The translations under genes were made by a program, and so were the position numbers. Below, one piece after another: positions 33,717-41,429 of a stretch of DNA of 64,000 nt. Under the pieces are notes generated by a model, which saw only the letters and a program-made list of their open reading frames with translations, was not told where the DNA came from and searched no databases. The stretch covers positions 1-64,000 of the forward strand of contig JAFUEP010000044.1 of assembly GCA_017470345.1 (NCBI GenBank), in the 5' to 3' direction. The DNA is from Prevotella sp. Its GTDB lineage: Bacteria; Bacteroidota; Bacteroidia; Bacteroidales; Bacteroidaceae. Within the stretch, counting starts at the first letter, position 1; every line of letters starts with the position of its first letter.

Positions 33717-34359
33717 CCTTGATGCGTATGATGCGGTTCGTCTTCTCAGCCACCGTCGGGTCGTGGGTGACGATGACCTGCGTGATGTGCTCCTCGGCGT
33801 TGAGCTCCTTCAGCAACTGCATCACCTCGACCGACGTCTTCGAGTCGAGGGCGCCCGTGGGCTCGTCGGCGAGGATGAGCTTGGGGCGCGTGATGAGGGC
33901 GCGGGCGATGGCTACGCGCTGCTTCTGTCCGCCGCTGAGCTCATTGGGATAATGGTCGGCCCAGTCGAGCAGTCCCAGCCGCTCGAGGTAGTCGAGGGCC
34001 AGCTGGTGGCGCTTGCGTCGCGCGACGCCCTGATAGAACAGCGGCAGCTCTACGTTCTCGACGGCCGTCTTGAATCCGATGAGGTTGAACGACTGGAAGA
34101 TGAAGCCGATCATGCGGTTGCGGTATTCGGCGGCGCGGCGCTCCGAGAGGTCCTTGATCAGCACCCCGGCGAGCTCATAGCGCCCCGAGTCGTAGTTGTC
34201 GAGGATGCCCAGGATGTTGAGCAGCGTCGACTTGCCCGAGCCGGAGGCGCCCATGATCGAGACGAACTCACCCTCCCGGATGTCGAGGGTGATGCCCTTG
34301 AGCACGTGGAGCGGCTGAGCGCCGAAGTAGGTCTTGTTGACGTCTTCTAAGTGTATCAT
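33700..34359 (-). CDS. MacB/LolD-type ABC transporter ATPase
   Basis: About 219 aa from ATG 34359 (MIHLEDVNKTYFG), chosen because the -7 box is at 34386-34393. Walker A GASGSGKSTLLN, signature LSGGQKQRVAIARAL, Walker B LILADEPTGALDSKT and the H-loop VIVTHD are all present. It powers the two MacB-like permeases downstream. First gene of the operon ATPase-permease-permease-MacA-TolC. Confidence 0.94.
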   Translation of the reverse strand: MIHLEDVNKTYFGAQPLHVLKGITLDIREGEFVSIMGASGSGKSTLLNILGILDNYDSGRYELAGVLIKDLSERRAAEYRNRMIGFIFQSFNLIGFKTAVENVELPLFYQGVARRKRHQLALDYLERLGLLDWADHYPNELSGGQKQRVAIARALITRPKLILADEPTGALDSKTSVEVMQLLKELNAEEHITQVIVTHDPTVAEKTNRIIRIKDGVIE

Positions 34360-34385
34360 CGCGTTTGCTTTTGCCTGTTTGACGG

Positions 34386-34393
34386 CAAAGTTA
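34386..34393 (-). promoter_or_regulatory. -7 box TAACTTTG for the macrolide-type efflux operon
   Basis: On the minus strand ATGTGTAACTTTGCCG lies about 27 bp upstream of the ATPase start. Confidence 0.7.
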
Positions 34394-34471
34394 CACATAA
34401 AGTTGCAGCATCACGCCCTTTTCTCCGAAGAAATAAGGAATATAAGATTAATTTGTCTAATTTTTAGACAA

Positions 34472-34831
34472 TCAGCGGTTCAGGTGCTGCCACTTGCCGA
34501 CGATGCTCTCGATGCCAAGGCCGAGGAGCTGCATCTGGCGGAACAGCTCGGGGAGGGTGCGGTCGAGGAACTGCTCGCGGCGCTCGCGGAGGATCTGCTC
34601 GCGGGCCCCGGGCGTGACGTAATAGCCCAGTCCGCGCTTGTTATAGATGATGTTCTCGCGGGCCAGCTGCTCGTAGGCCTTGACGGCCGTGTTCGTGTTC
34701 ACCTCGAGCATGACGGCATACTCGCGCACCGAGGGGATGCGGTCGTCGTCCTTATACGTGCCTGCCAGGATCTCGTCGCAGAGGCGGTCGGCCATCTGCA
34801 GGAAGATGGCCTTGTCATTCGTGAAGGTCAT
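34472..34831 (-). CDS. GntR family regulator, YtrA subfamily
   Basis: 119 aa. Winged HTH about residues 10-75 (IFLQMADRLCDEILAGTYKDD, RIPSVREYAVMLEVNTNTAVKAYEQL), followed by only a short helical tail, the defining size of YtrA-type GntR regulators, which sense no large ligand domain and control linked ABC transporters. It is the last gene of the operon it probably represses, overlapping the permease stop by 4 bp. The likely operator is at 36550-36571. Confidence 0.9.
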   Translation of the reverse strand: MTFTNDKAIFLQMADRLCDEILAGTYKDDDRIPSVREYAVMLEVNTNTAVKAYEQLARENIIYNKRGLGYYVTPGAREQILRERREQFLDRTLPELFRQMQLLGLGIESIVGKWQHLNR

Positions 34832-35595
34832 AGGCTGAGGTATTTACGGGTGATGAGCTGCCAGCGGCAGAACGAGCGGTAGGCCAGCCAGATGAAGAGG
34901 ACGATGCAGACGGCGGCGACGACGAGGATGCCCCACAGCAACTGCTCTTGAGGGAGATATCTCAGGACATTCTCAAGCAACCACAGATAGACCGCCAGGC
35001 CGCCGCCGAGGACAACCGCCGTGATGACGACGGCATTACGCCGCACCAGCGTGCTGCCAAGAAGACAGAAGGCATGGATGGCCGTGAAAACCAGGAAGAT
35101 GTCGGCATTCGACAGAAGGTTTGTCATCCGCTGATGGTCGCTGACATAGACGACGTCGGTCAGGCTCAGCAGACAGCCGACGCCCGAGATGGCCTCATGG
35201 CCCAGCACATAGTGGTAGGCATAGTGCAGGCCGTCGGCCACGACGAACGTCAGGACGCCGGCGAGGGTGAAGACCAGGAGCCAGACCCAGCGGGCGAGGA
35301 ACTTCTCGAGGTTCGTGGCGGGCAGCAGCATCAGGGCCGCGCGCCCCTGATTCGACTCCTCGGCCCGGAAGAGCGTGGCGGCGGAGACCATGATGAAGAT
35401 GATGGTGGCGATGGTGCTCATGGCCAGGGTCTGATTAACGACAGACATCATCATCACATTGTTGAGGTTAGCCATGATAAACATAAAGAGGTAGCACAGC
35501 AACATGCCGACCACGCCGTTGATCATCGTGCGGCGCGAGGTGACAAAGGTGTAGCGCAGCATGTGCGCAAAGCGTTGGGGATTGAAGTTTTTCAT
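34828..35595 (-). CDS. ABC-2 type membrane protein of the YtrA-controlled operon
   Basis: 255 aa with six hydrophobic helices (for example TMINGVVGMLLCYLFMFIMAN and TIIFIMVSAATLF). LPATNLEKFLARW is a motif frequent in Bacteroidota ABC-2 permeases. It would form the transmembrane part of the transporter with the ATPase encoded immediately upstream (4-bp overlap). Substrate unknown; YtrA systems generally answer envelope stress. Confidence 0.82.
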   Translation of the reverse strand: MKNFNPQRFAHMLRYTFVTSRRTMINGVVGMLLCYLFMFIMANLNNVMMMSVVNQTLAMSTIATIIFIMVSAATLFRAEESNQGRAALMLLPATNLEKFLARWVWLLVFTLAGVLTFVVADGLHYAYHYVLGHEAISGVGCLLSLTDVVYVSDHQRMTNLLSNADIFLVFTAIHAFCLLGSTLVRRNAVVITAVVLGGGLAVYLWLLENVLRYLPQEQLLWGILVVAAVCIVLFIWLAYRSFCRWQLITRKYLSL

Positions 35596-36521
35596 TTGAG
35601 GAGTCCTTTCGTTACGGCGTTAAACAAGAGTTCGAGGTTGAGGGGCGTCTCCGGGTCGCACTCGCGGCGGCGGGTGATGACGGCGTTGCCCTGGAGGGTG
35701 GGCTCGGCGTAGAGGACGTCATTGTCGGCGTTAACGGCGGCAATGCCGCCGTTAACCGGACGGGAGGTGCCGTTCAACGGACGGGAGGCGCCGGCGGGCT
35801 GGAGGGTGAAGGCGTAGCGGTCGGTGAGGCCCTGGACGGAGGCGTTGAGCAGCAGACCGCGGTCGGAGAGAATGAGCAGGTGGTCGAGCAGGGGCTCCAC
35901 GTCGTGCACCTGGTGGGTGGAGATGATGAGCGTCTGGTCGTCAGCCATGTTGCGGGCCACGATGCGGCGGAACTGCGACTTCGAGGGGATGTCGAGGCCG
36001 TTGGTGGGCTCGTCCATGAGCAGCAGGGGCGTGCGGGCGGCGAGGGCGATGCTCATGTAGACCTTCTTCTTCTGGCCCATCGACAGGGCGTTGAGACGGA
36101 GCGACAGCGGCAGCTCGAAGTCGTCGAGACAGCCCTGCAGCACCTCACGGCTGAAGCGGGGATAGAAGGGCGCGACGAGGCGGACATAGGCCTCGAGCGT
36201 CATGGCGGGCAGGTCGAACTCCTCGGTCACGACGAAGAGGTCGCGGAGCATGCCGGCCTCGCGGCGGTGGGCAGGGGAGGCCGCAGCGGGGCCGTCGGGC
36301 GCAGCGGCTCCCGTCCTGTCAATTGCGACAGTGTCGCAATTCACCGAACCGGACTGCGGGCGGAGCAGACCGGCGATGAGGTAGAGCAGGGTCGACTTGC
36401 CCGTGCCGTTCTTGCCGAGCAGTCCGTAGATGCGGTTCTCACTGAGCCGGAGCGAGAAGTCGCTGAAGACGGGCACTGACTGGCCCGGATAGCGGAAGGT
36501 GATGTTCTGAATGTCAATCAT
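35592..36521 (-). CDS. ABC transporter ATPase with two in-frame palindromic inserts
   Basis: 309 aa. Walker A GLLGKNGTGKSTLLYLIAGLL, signature-like LSMGQKKKVYMSIALA, Walker B PLLLMDEPTNGLD, and H-loop IISTHQ are intact. Two segments do not belong to the family: after residue 60, VNCDTVAIDRTGAAAPDGPA (around palindrome 36321-36341), and near 255, PAGASRPLNGTSRPVNGG and IAAVNA (around palindrome 35730-35756). The conserved MLRDLFVVTEEFDLP and DNDVLYAEPTLQ flank them. First gene of the YtrA-like operon. Confidence 0.9.
   Translation of the reverse strand: MIDIQNITFRYPGQSVPVFSDFSLRLSENRIYGLLGKNGTGKSTLLYLIAGLLRPQSGSVNCDTVAIDRTGAAAPDGPAAASPAHRREAGMLRDLFVVTEEFDLPAMTLEAYVRLVAPFYPRFSREVLQGCLDDFELPLSLRLNALSMGQKKKVYMSIALAARTPLLLMDEPTNGLDIPSKSQFRRIVARNMADDQTLIISTHQVHDVEPLLDHLLILSDRGLLLNASVQGLTDRYAFTLQPAGASRPLNGTSRPVNGGIAAVNADNDVLYAEPTLQGNAVITRRRECDPETPLNLELLFNAVTKGLLK
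35730..35790. repeat. intragenic palindrome GTTAACGGCGGC/GCCGCCGTTAAC with tandem CGGACGGGAGG
   Basis: A perfect 12-bp inverted repeat with a 3-nt loop (35730-35756) is followed by two copies of ACGGGAGGYGCCG. It lies inside the ATPase coding region without breaking the frame. Confidence 0.7.
36321..36341. repeat. intragenic palindrome AATTGCGAC/GTCGCAATT
   Basis: A perfect 9-bp inverted repeat with a 3-nt loop inside the ATPase gene; the adjoining sequence (GGGCCGTCGGGCGCAGCG) is also non-family. Frame is maintained. Confidence 0.65.
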
Positions 36522-36549
36522 ATCATTATTATATTTAAAGAGATTTTTG

Positions 36550-36571
36550 GTGTACTACCTTAATAGTACAC
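36550..36571. promoter_or_regulatory. candidate YtrA/GntR operator
   Basis: GTGTACTA-6 bp-TAGTACAC is a perfect 8-bp inverted repeat. It starts just downstream of the -7 box TACTTTTG (36574-36581, minus strand), so it covers the predicted transcription start. Its GT..ACTA/TAGT..AC form fits the YtrA-type operators known from other phyla. Confidence 0.75.
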
Positions 36572-36573
36572 TG

Positions 36574-36581
36574 CAAAAGTA
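36574..36581 (-). promoter_or_regulatory. -7 box TACTTTTG for the YtrA-like operon
   Basis: On the minus strand GTCATACTTTTGCAGTG, about 52 bp upstream of the ATPase ATG, with the operator immediately downstream. Confidence 0.7.
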
Positions 36582-36881
36582 TGACTTTTCTGGCAATCCA
36601 CCAAACAATTGAAGGAAAAACATCAAAATTTAACTATAATTTAACACTTGGAATGAAAGACGAGAATAAGCGCACAATAATATTTTGTAAAGTAATTTGA
36701 CAATGCGTTGCGACAATTTCACAATCTATTCATTTTCAGTACCTTGCGAATTCGTTAAACAAGAAGCGGTGCTTTTCAATCAAAGAAGCGGTGCTTTTCG
36801 CATCAAAAAGCGGCACTTCTCTGCCCGAGAAGTGCCGCTTTTTTGAAGAAAGTTCGCGAAATGTAAAATAAAGTGACAATA
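36582..36881. other. intergenic region with family G repeats, no gene seen
   Basis: About 300 bp, AT-rich in the left half. From 36762 to 36844 it holds GAAGCGGTGCTTTTC twice and then the hairpin AAGCGGCACTTCTC/GAGAAGTGCCGCTT followed by TTTTTT; the hairpin can terminate transcription from the left or the right (the ABC exporter gene ends at 36882). Confidence 0.6.
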
Positions 36882-38639
36882 TTACCTGTTTCCTAGATCA
36901 ATCACCTGATCACAATAGCCGACGACAGCCTCGCGGTGGGTGACGAAGATGACCGTGCGCTGCTGGTCGCTGAGCAGGTTGTGGAGCAGCGTGCGCTCCG
37001 TGTCGGCATCCAGCGCCGAGGTCGCCTCGTCGAGGAGCATGATACTGCCGGGGCGGAGCAGGGCACGGGCGATGGCGATGCGCTGCGCCTGCCCTTCGGA
37101 GAGTCCCCCACCCTGCTCGGCGAAGACCGTGTCGAGCCCCTGCGGCAAGTCGAAGACAAAGTCGGCGCACGCCATGCGCAGCGCCGCCACCATCTCGTCG
37201 TCGGTCGCCTCGGGATTGCCGAGAAGCAGGTTGTCGCGCAGCGTCCCGCTGAGCAGCGTGTTGCCCTGCGGCACGTAGACGAAGTTGCAGCGGTGGAGGG
37301 GGGAGAGGGGGGTAGAGTGTAGAGTGTAGAGTGTAGAGTTTGCTACCGCTGCAGAATCATCCTGCTGGGCGGCAGCAAACTCTACACTCTGCACTCTACG
37401 TTCTACACTCGAGTACAACGATATTTCCCCCTCCTGCGGCCTGATCAACGCCAGCAGGAGGCGGATGAGGGTGGTCTTGCCCGAGCCGGTCTGTCCGAGG
37501 ATGGCGGTGCACGTGCCGGGACGGAAGTCGTAGTTGGCGTCGGTGAGTGTGGCCTCCTGTCCCTCAGCACCATAGTTGAAGCTGACGTGACTGAAGCGGA
37601 TGCCACAGGGCGCGGGCAGCATCTGCGGCTCGCCCTGCTCCTCCTCGGGGATCTCCTCGAGCTCCATGAGGCGCTCGGCAGCGGTGAAGACACCGACGAA
37701 GGCCGGCGCCAGGCGCGTCAGGTCGCGTGCCGGCCCCTGGATGCGATAGACGAGCTGCAGGAAGGCCGTCATGCCGCCGAAGGTCAGTGTGCCGCGGCTC
37801 AGTCGGAGGGCGCCCCAGAGGAAGGCGACGAGGTAGCCGACGGAGAACCCCGTGTTGAGCACGAGGTGACTCAGCACACTGAAGGCCGTGCGCTCCTTGA
37901 CGCGCGAGCGGAGCTCAGCCTGCGAAGAGTCGAGGCGGTCGAGCATCTGTTCGTCGGCCTCCATCGTCTTGACGAGCATACGGTGCTGCATCGTCTCGGT
38001 CAGGATGCTCTGGATATGACTGTCGGTCTGGCGGACGCTACGGCTCAGACGGCGCATCTGCGACACGTAGTAGCGGCTGAGGACGAGGAAGACGGGCAGG
38101 ATGCCGACGGTGACGACGGCCAGCCACGTGTCCATCTGCATCAGATAGCAGAAGGCGCCGACGAACATGAGCAGCGTGGAGACGACCGACGGCAGCGTCT
38201 CGGTGAGGAAGTCGACCACCTGACGGACGTCCTGCTCGAGGCGGTTGATGACGTCGCCCGAGTGCATCGCCTCGCGGCCGCGCCACTCCGACCGCAACAG
38301 CCGGGCCAGCATCTGCTGCTGCATGCGGTTCTGGGCCCTGACGCCAAGGATGTTCTTGATCCAGACGCGCGAGATGCCCACGGCGAACTCGCAGAGGATG
38401 ATAAGGGCCATCACGCCCACGGCTCCGTAGAGACTGCCCTCGCGCACCCCCTGGGCGATGTCCATGGCGCGCTGCATGGCCCACACCGTCAGCAGCGACA
38501 GCACGACGCCGAGGATGCCGACCGTGGCGTTCAGCCCGGCCTGCAGACGGTTGCCGCGCCAGGCTGCCCACAGCCAACGGGCAATCTGGCCGGCCTTATA
38601 CTTGCTCTCATGTCGCCGCAACAGCTCTTTCCAGTTCAT
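36882..38639 (-). CDS. ABC exporter (fused membrane and ATPase domains) with in-frame family F insert
   Basis: 585 aa. Six-helix exporter domain (about 25-310) and an ATPase domain (about 345-585): Walker A ILGQTGSGKTTLIRLLLALI, Q-loop FVYVPQGNTLLSGTLRDNLL, signature LSEGQAQRIAIARAL and Walker B SIMLLDEATSALDADT. Between Walker A and the Q-loop 33 residues (VERRVQSVEFAAAQQDDSA and AVANSTLYTLHS) come from a 99-bp palindromic repeat. The natural sequence would read GEISLY...PLSPLHRC. Substrate unknown; lipid or drug export is possible. Confidence 0.92.
   Translation of the reverse strand: MNWKELLRRHESKYKAGQIARWLWAAWRGNRLQAGLNATVGILGVVLSLLTVWAMQRAMDIAQGVREGSLYGAVGVMALIILCEFAVGISRVWIKNILGVRAQNRMQQQMLARLLRSEWRGREAMHSGDVINRLEQDVRQVVDFLTETLPSVVSTLLMFVGAFCYLMQMDTWLAVVTVGILPVFLVLSRYYVSQMRRLSRSVRQTDSHIQSILTETMQHRMLVKTMEADEQMLDRLDSSQAELRSRVKERTAFSVLSHLVLNTGFSVGYLVAFLWGALRLSRGTLTFGGMTAFLQLVYRIQGPARDLTRLAPAFVGVFTAAERLMELEEIPEEEQGEPQMLPAPCGIRFSHVSFNYGAEGQEATLTDANYDFRPGTCTAILGQTGSGKTTLIRLLLALIRPQEGEISLYSSVERRVQSVEFAAAQQDDSAAVANSTLYTLHSTPLSPLHRCNFVYVPQGNTLLSGTLRDNLLLGNPEATDDEMVAALRMACADFVFDLPQGLDTVFAEQGGGLSEGQAQRIAIARALLRPGSIMLLDEATSALDADTERTLLHNLLSDQQRTVIFVTHREAVVGYCDQVIDLGNR
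37312..37410. repeat. family F in-frame inverted-repeat element (99 bp)
   Basis: Left arm of four GTAGAGTGTAGAGT units ending TTTGCTACCGCTGCAG, right arm GGCAGCAAACTCTACACT plus TGCACTCTACGTTCTACAC. It is exactly 33 codons. The TTTGCTACCGC core is shared with the family E elements after dxr and folE. Confidence 0.85.
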
Positions 38640-38662
38640 ATTCCTTTCTTTTTTACTCGAAT

Positions 38663-38911
38663 GTTTTTATAACAACGAATTAAGACGAATTACACGAATT
38701 GACACGAATTATTATTTATTTCACTAATTATTATTTATTTCACTAATTAATTTTTATTTCACGAATTAATTTCTATTTCACGAATCATTCGTTTAATTCG
38801 TTGTCGAATAAATTCGTTTAATTCGTCTTAATTCGTTGTTTAAAAAATTCGTTTAATTCGTTTTAATTCGTTGTCGAAAAAATTCGTTCAATTCGTTTTA
38901 ATTCGTTGTTA
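38663..38911. repeat. degenerate AATTCGT/ACGAATT tandem array
   Basis: About 250 bp between the exporter and nadK genes hold many copies of ACGAATTA (left part) and TTCGTTTAATTCGTT (right part), with TTATTTATTTCACTAATTA units between. The left and right halves are roughly inverted. No ORF, no CRISPR-like constant repeat with unique spacers. Confidence 0.65.
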
Positions 38912-38927
38912 GAATAGGTCCGTTGTC

Positions 38928-39791
38928 TCAGGTACGGCCGTCGGCGCCCCACATCATCTTCTCGCGCAGCGTGGAGAAATAGCGTGTCCCGGGACGTTTG
39001 ACGATGCGCGCCACATAGTCGGCGCGGCCGACACGCAGTGTGGTGCCCTCGGGCAGCGAGTGGCTGCGACCGTCGACGGCGACGAGGAACGAGTGGCTGC
39101 GGCTGTGGACCGTCAGCTCGACAGAGGCCGTGTCGGGCATGACGATGGGCCGGATGTTGAGTGAGTGCGGCGCCACGGCCGTCATGACCATGACGCCCGT
39201 CTGCGGCACGATGATGGGACCGCCGTTAGAGAGCGAGTAGGCCGTGGAGCCCGTCGGCGTCGAGACGATGAGACCATCGGCCTGATAGGTCGTCAGGTAT
39301 TCGCCGTCGATGCGGGCCTCGACGGCAATCATCGAGGCCGAGTCGCGCTTCAGGATGGCCACGTCGTTCAGGGCGTGGAGCGGTCCGCCGGGCAGGAGAA
39401 CGCACAGCAGGGCACGGCTGTCGATGGAGTAGTCGCCGCTGTAGAGGCTGTCGACCAGCGTCTCCACCTCCCCGGGACTGACGTCTGCCAGGAAGCCCAG
39501 CCGACCCATGTTGACGCCGACGATGGGCGTCTGGCGGCGTCCGATGCGGCTGGCCGTCCTGAGCAGCGTGCCGTCGCCACCTAACGACAGGGCAAAGTCA
39601 GCCTCGAAGTCGTCGCCCTCGAAGGGCGTCAGACGCCCGTCGGCGGTCAGGCCCGACCGTCGCAGGAAGTCGAAGTAGTCGCGGTCGGCCGTCACCCGCG
39701 CCCCCCTCTGGAAGAGGGCCTGCAGCAACCGTCCGGCCACCGCGGGGCCTTCCTGGCTGTAGACATTGCCGAAGAGTGCGAAACGTAACAT
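38928..39791 (-). CDS. nadK: NAD kinase
   Basis: About 287 aa from MLRFALFGN. It phosphorylates NAD to NADP. The GGDGT motif is in LSLGGDGTLLRTASRIG and the NE/D-type motif is present as LNDVAILKRDSASM; YQADGLIVSTPTGSTAYSLSNGGP is the diagnostic C-terminal stretch. The upstream 30 bp (AACAATGAATAATGTACAATGAA) are a family E-like tract, so the ORF start upstream (39800) is not preferred. It follows cca on the same strand. Confidence 0.95.
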   Translation of the reverse strand: MLRFALFGNVYSQEGPAVAGRLLQALFQRGARVTADRDYFDFLRRSGLTADGRLTPFEGDDFEADFALSLGGDGTLLRTASRIGRRQTPIVGVNMGRLGFLADVSPGEVETLVDSLYSGDYSIDSRALLCVLLPGGPLHALNDVAILKRDSASMIAVEARIDGEYLTTYQADGLIVSTPTGSTAYSLSNGGPIIVPQTGVMVMTAVAPHSLNIRPIVMPDTASVELTVHSRSHSFLVAVDGRSHSLPEGTTLRVGRADYVARIVKRPGTRYFSTLREKMMWGADGRT

Positions 39792-39821
39792 CATGAACAA
39801 TGAATAATGTACAATGAACTA

Positions 39822-41336
39822 TTAACTTTGGGCTACGGGGGTGAGGCCCATGGAACGGGCCTTCTCCATAAGCAGGGCCATGAGCGGCTCGCGCTCGTTC
39901 TCGACGCGGTTGTCGAGCACGGCGTCCTTCAGGCATTGCTTCAGCGTGCCCACCTCGCGCGAGGGCTTCAGTCCGAACAGCGCCATGATCTCGTTGCCGT
40001 CGATGCAGGGCTGCAGCAGTCGCTTGTAATCCTTCTCGACGAGGTCGGCCAGCTTCTCGCGCACCATGCGGAAGTTCTCGAGAAACACCTTCTTCTTCAC
40101 CTCATTCTTCGACGTGATGTCGGCCTCGCAGAGCGTCATCAGGTCGTCGATGTCGTCGCCCGCGTCGTTGAGCAGGCGCCGCACGGCCGAGTCGGTCACC
40201 TCGTTGTCGGCGATGGCCTGCGGCCGCATGTGCAGGTCTACGAGCTTCTCGACGTAGCGCATCTCCTGTCCCATGGGCAGTTTGAGGCGTCGGAAGATCT
40301 GGGGCACCATCTTCGCCCCTATATAATTATGGTTATGGAAGGTCCAGCCCACCAGCGGGTCCCATCGCTTCGTCTTCGTCTTGCCGATGTCGTGGAGCAG
40401 GGCGGCCCAGCGGAGCCAAGGCCCCTCCATCCTCCCCCCACTGGGGGAGGCTGCTGCGCCATGTACCTCAGCGGAAGAAGCCTCCCCCAGTGGGGGGAGG
40501 TTGGAGGGGGCCGCGACATTCTCCAGCACCTCCAGCGTGTGATAGAAGTTGTTCTTGTGGGCCCGGCCGTTCTTCTGCTCCACGATGTCGAGGGCCGCGA
40601 GCTCGGGCAGGATGATGCCGAGCAGGCCGGAGCGCTGCAGGTCGACGAAGCCCTTGCTGGGATGTGGGGCCATGATGATCTTGTTGAGCTCCACCTCAAT
40701 GCGCTCGCCGCTGACAATCTTGATGCGGTCGGCCATGCGCTCGAGGGCCTCGAAGGTCTCGGGCTCGATCTGGAAGTTGAGCTGCGTGGCGAAACGGATG
40801 CAGCGCATCATGCGCAGCGGGTCGTCGCTGAACGTTACCTCGGGGTCGAGGGGCGTGGCGATGATGCCGTCCTCGAGGTCGGCCAGTCCGTTGAAGGGGT
40901 CGACGAGCTCGCCGAAGCGCCCCTCGTTGAGGCAGATGGCCATCGCGTTGATGGTGAAGTCGCGCCGGTTCTGGTCGTCCTCCAGCGTGCCGTCCTCGAC
41001 GATGGGCTTGCGCGAGTCGTGGCTGTAGCTCTCGCGGCGGGCACCGACGAATTCCACTTCGAGGTCGCCCATCTTCACTTGTGCCGTGCCGAAATTCTTA
41101 AACACGCTCAGGTGGGCCCTCCGCCCGAGCTGATCCTTCAGCCGCCTGGCCACTTCGATGCCGCTGCCCACGACCACCACGTCGATGTCATTGCTGGGGC
41201 GCTCGAGGAAGATGTCGCGCACATAACCGCCCACCACGTAGCACTCCACACCCAGCTCGTCGGCCACGCGTCCTATCTGGTGAAAAATTGGCTTGTCAAG
41301 AATGACTGCCAGTTCGTCGTCAGTATATAATTTCAT
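39822..41336 (-). CDS. cca: CCA tRNA nucleotidyltransferase with in-frame family B insertion
   Basis: About 504 aa from MKLYTDDELAV, chosen by the -7 box at 41361-41368. It adds or repairs the tRNA 3'-CCA end. Head domain motif CYVVGGYVRDIFLERPSNDIDVV, then RRDFTINAMAI and LRMMRCIRFA, then an HD domain with LLHDIGKTKT. Directly before the HD motif, after LEVLENVA, about 30 residues (PSNLPPLGEASSAEVHG and AAASPSGGRMEG) come from a family B element. The natural sequence resumes at WLRWAALLHD. Confidence 0.95.
   Translation of the reverse strand: MKLYTDDELAVILDKPIFHQIGRVADELGVECYVVGGYVRDIFLERPSNDIDVVVVGSGIEVARRLKDQLGRRAHLSVFKNFGTAQVKMGDLEVEFVGARRESYSHDSRKPIVEDGTLEDDQNRRDFTINAMAICLNEGRFGELVDPFNGLADLEDGIIATPLDPEVTFSDDPLRMMRCIRFATQLNFQIEPETFEALERMADRIKIVSGERIEVELNKIIMAPHPSKGFVDLQRSGLLGIILPELAALDIVEQKNGRAHKNNFYHTLEVLENVAAPSNLPPLGEASSAEVHGAAASPSGGRMEGPWLRWAALLHDIGKTKTKRWDPLVGWTFHNHNYIGAKMVPQIFRRLKLPMGQEMRYVEKLVDLHMRPQAIADNEVTDSAVRRLLNDAGDDIDDLMTLCEADITSKNEVKKKVFLENFRMVREKLADLVEKDYKRLLQPCIDGNEIMALFGLKPSREVGTLKQCLKDAVLDNRVENEREPLMALLMEKARSMGLTPVAQS
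40420..40512 (-). repeat. family B in-frame inverted-repeat element in cca
   Basis: 93 bp. Arms GGCCCCTCCATCCTCCCC... and partner; spacer in gene sense reads CCGCTGAGGT, close to CCGCTGAAG in murA. Same peptide frame as in murA and the MacB permease. Confidence 0.88.
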
Positions 41337-41360
41337 CCAAGATAAATCAATTACAGGCCA

Positions 41361-41368
41361 CAAAGGTA
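41361..41368 (-). promoter_or_regulatory. -7 box TACCTTTG for cca-nadK
   Basis: On the minus strand TATTTTGTACCTTTGTGG lies 25 bp upstream of the cca ATG. Confidence 0.7.
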
Positions 41369-41412
41369 CAAAATAAATCAGAATATTCGGCCGACTATTC
41401 ACATTTATTTTG

Positions 41413-41420
41413 TAATTTTG
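41413..41420 (+). promoter_or_regulatory. -7 box TAATTTTG for the small lipoprotein gene
   Basis: TTTTGTAATTTTGCAAGC lies 10 bp upstream of the ATG at 41430, so the leader is very short. It is divergent from the cca promoter. Confidence 0.55.
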
Positions 41421-41429
41421 CAAGCGGAT

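Noticed and set aside
38663-38911. Possible CRISPR array
   Set aside because: Units are only 7-15 bp, degenerate and partly inverted; no constant repeat with unique spacers and no cas genes.
39815-39835. Plus-strand TTAACTTTGGG as a promoter
   Set aside because: It lies between two minus-strand genes in repeat sequence and faces no gene on the plus strand.
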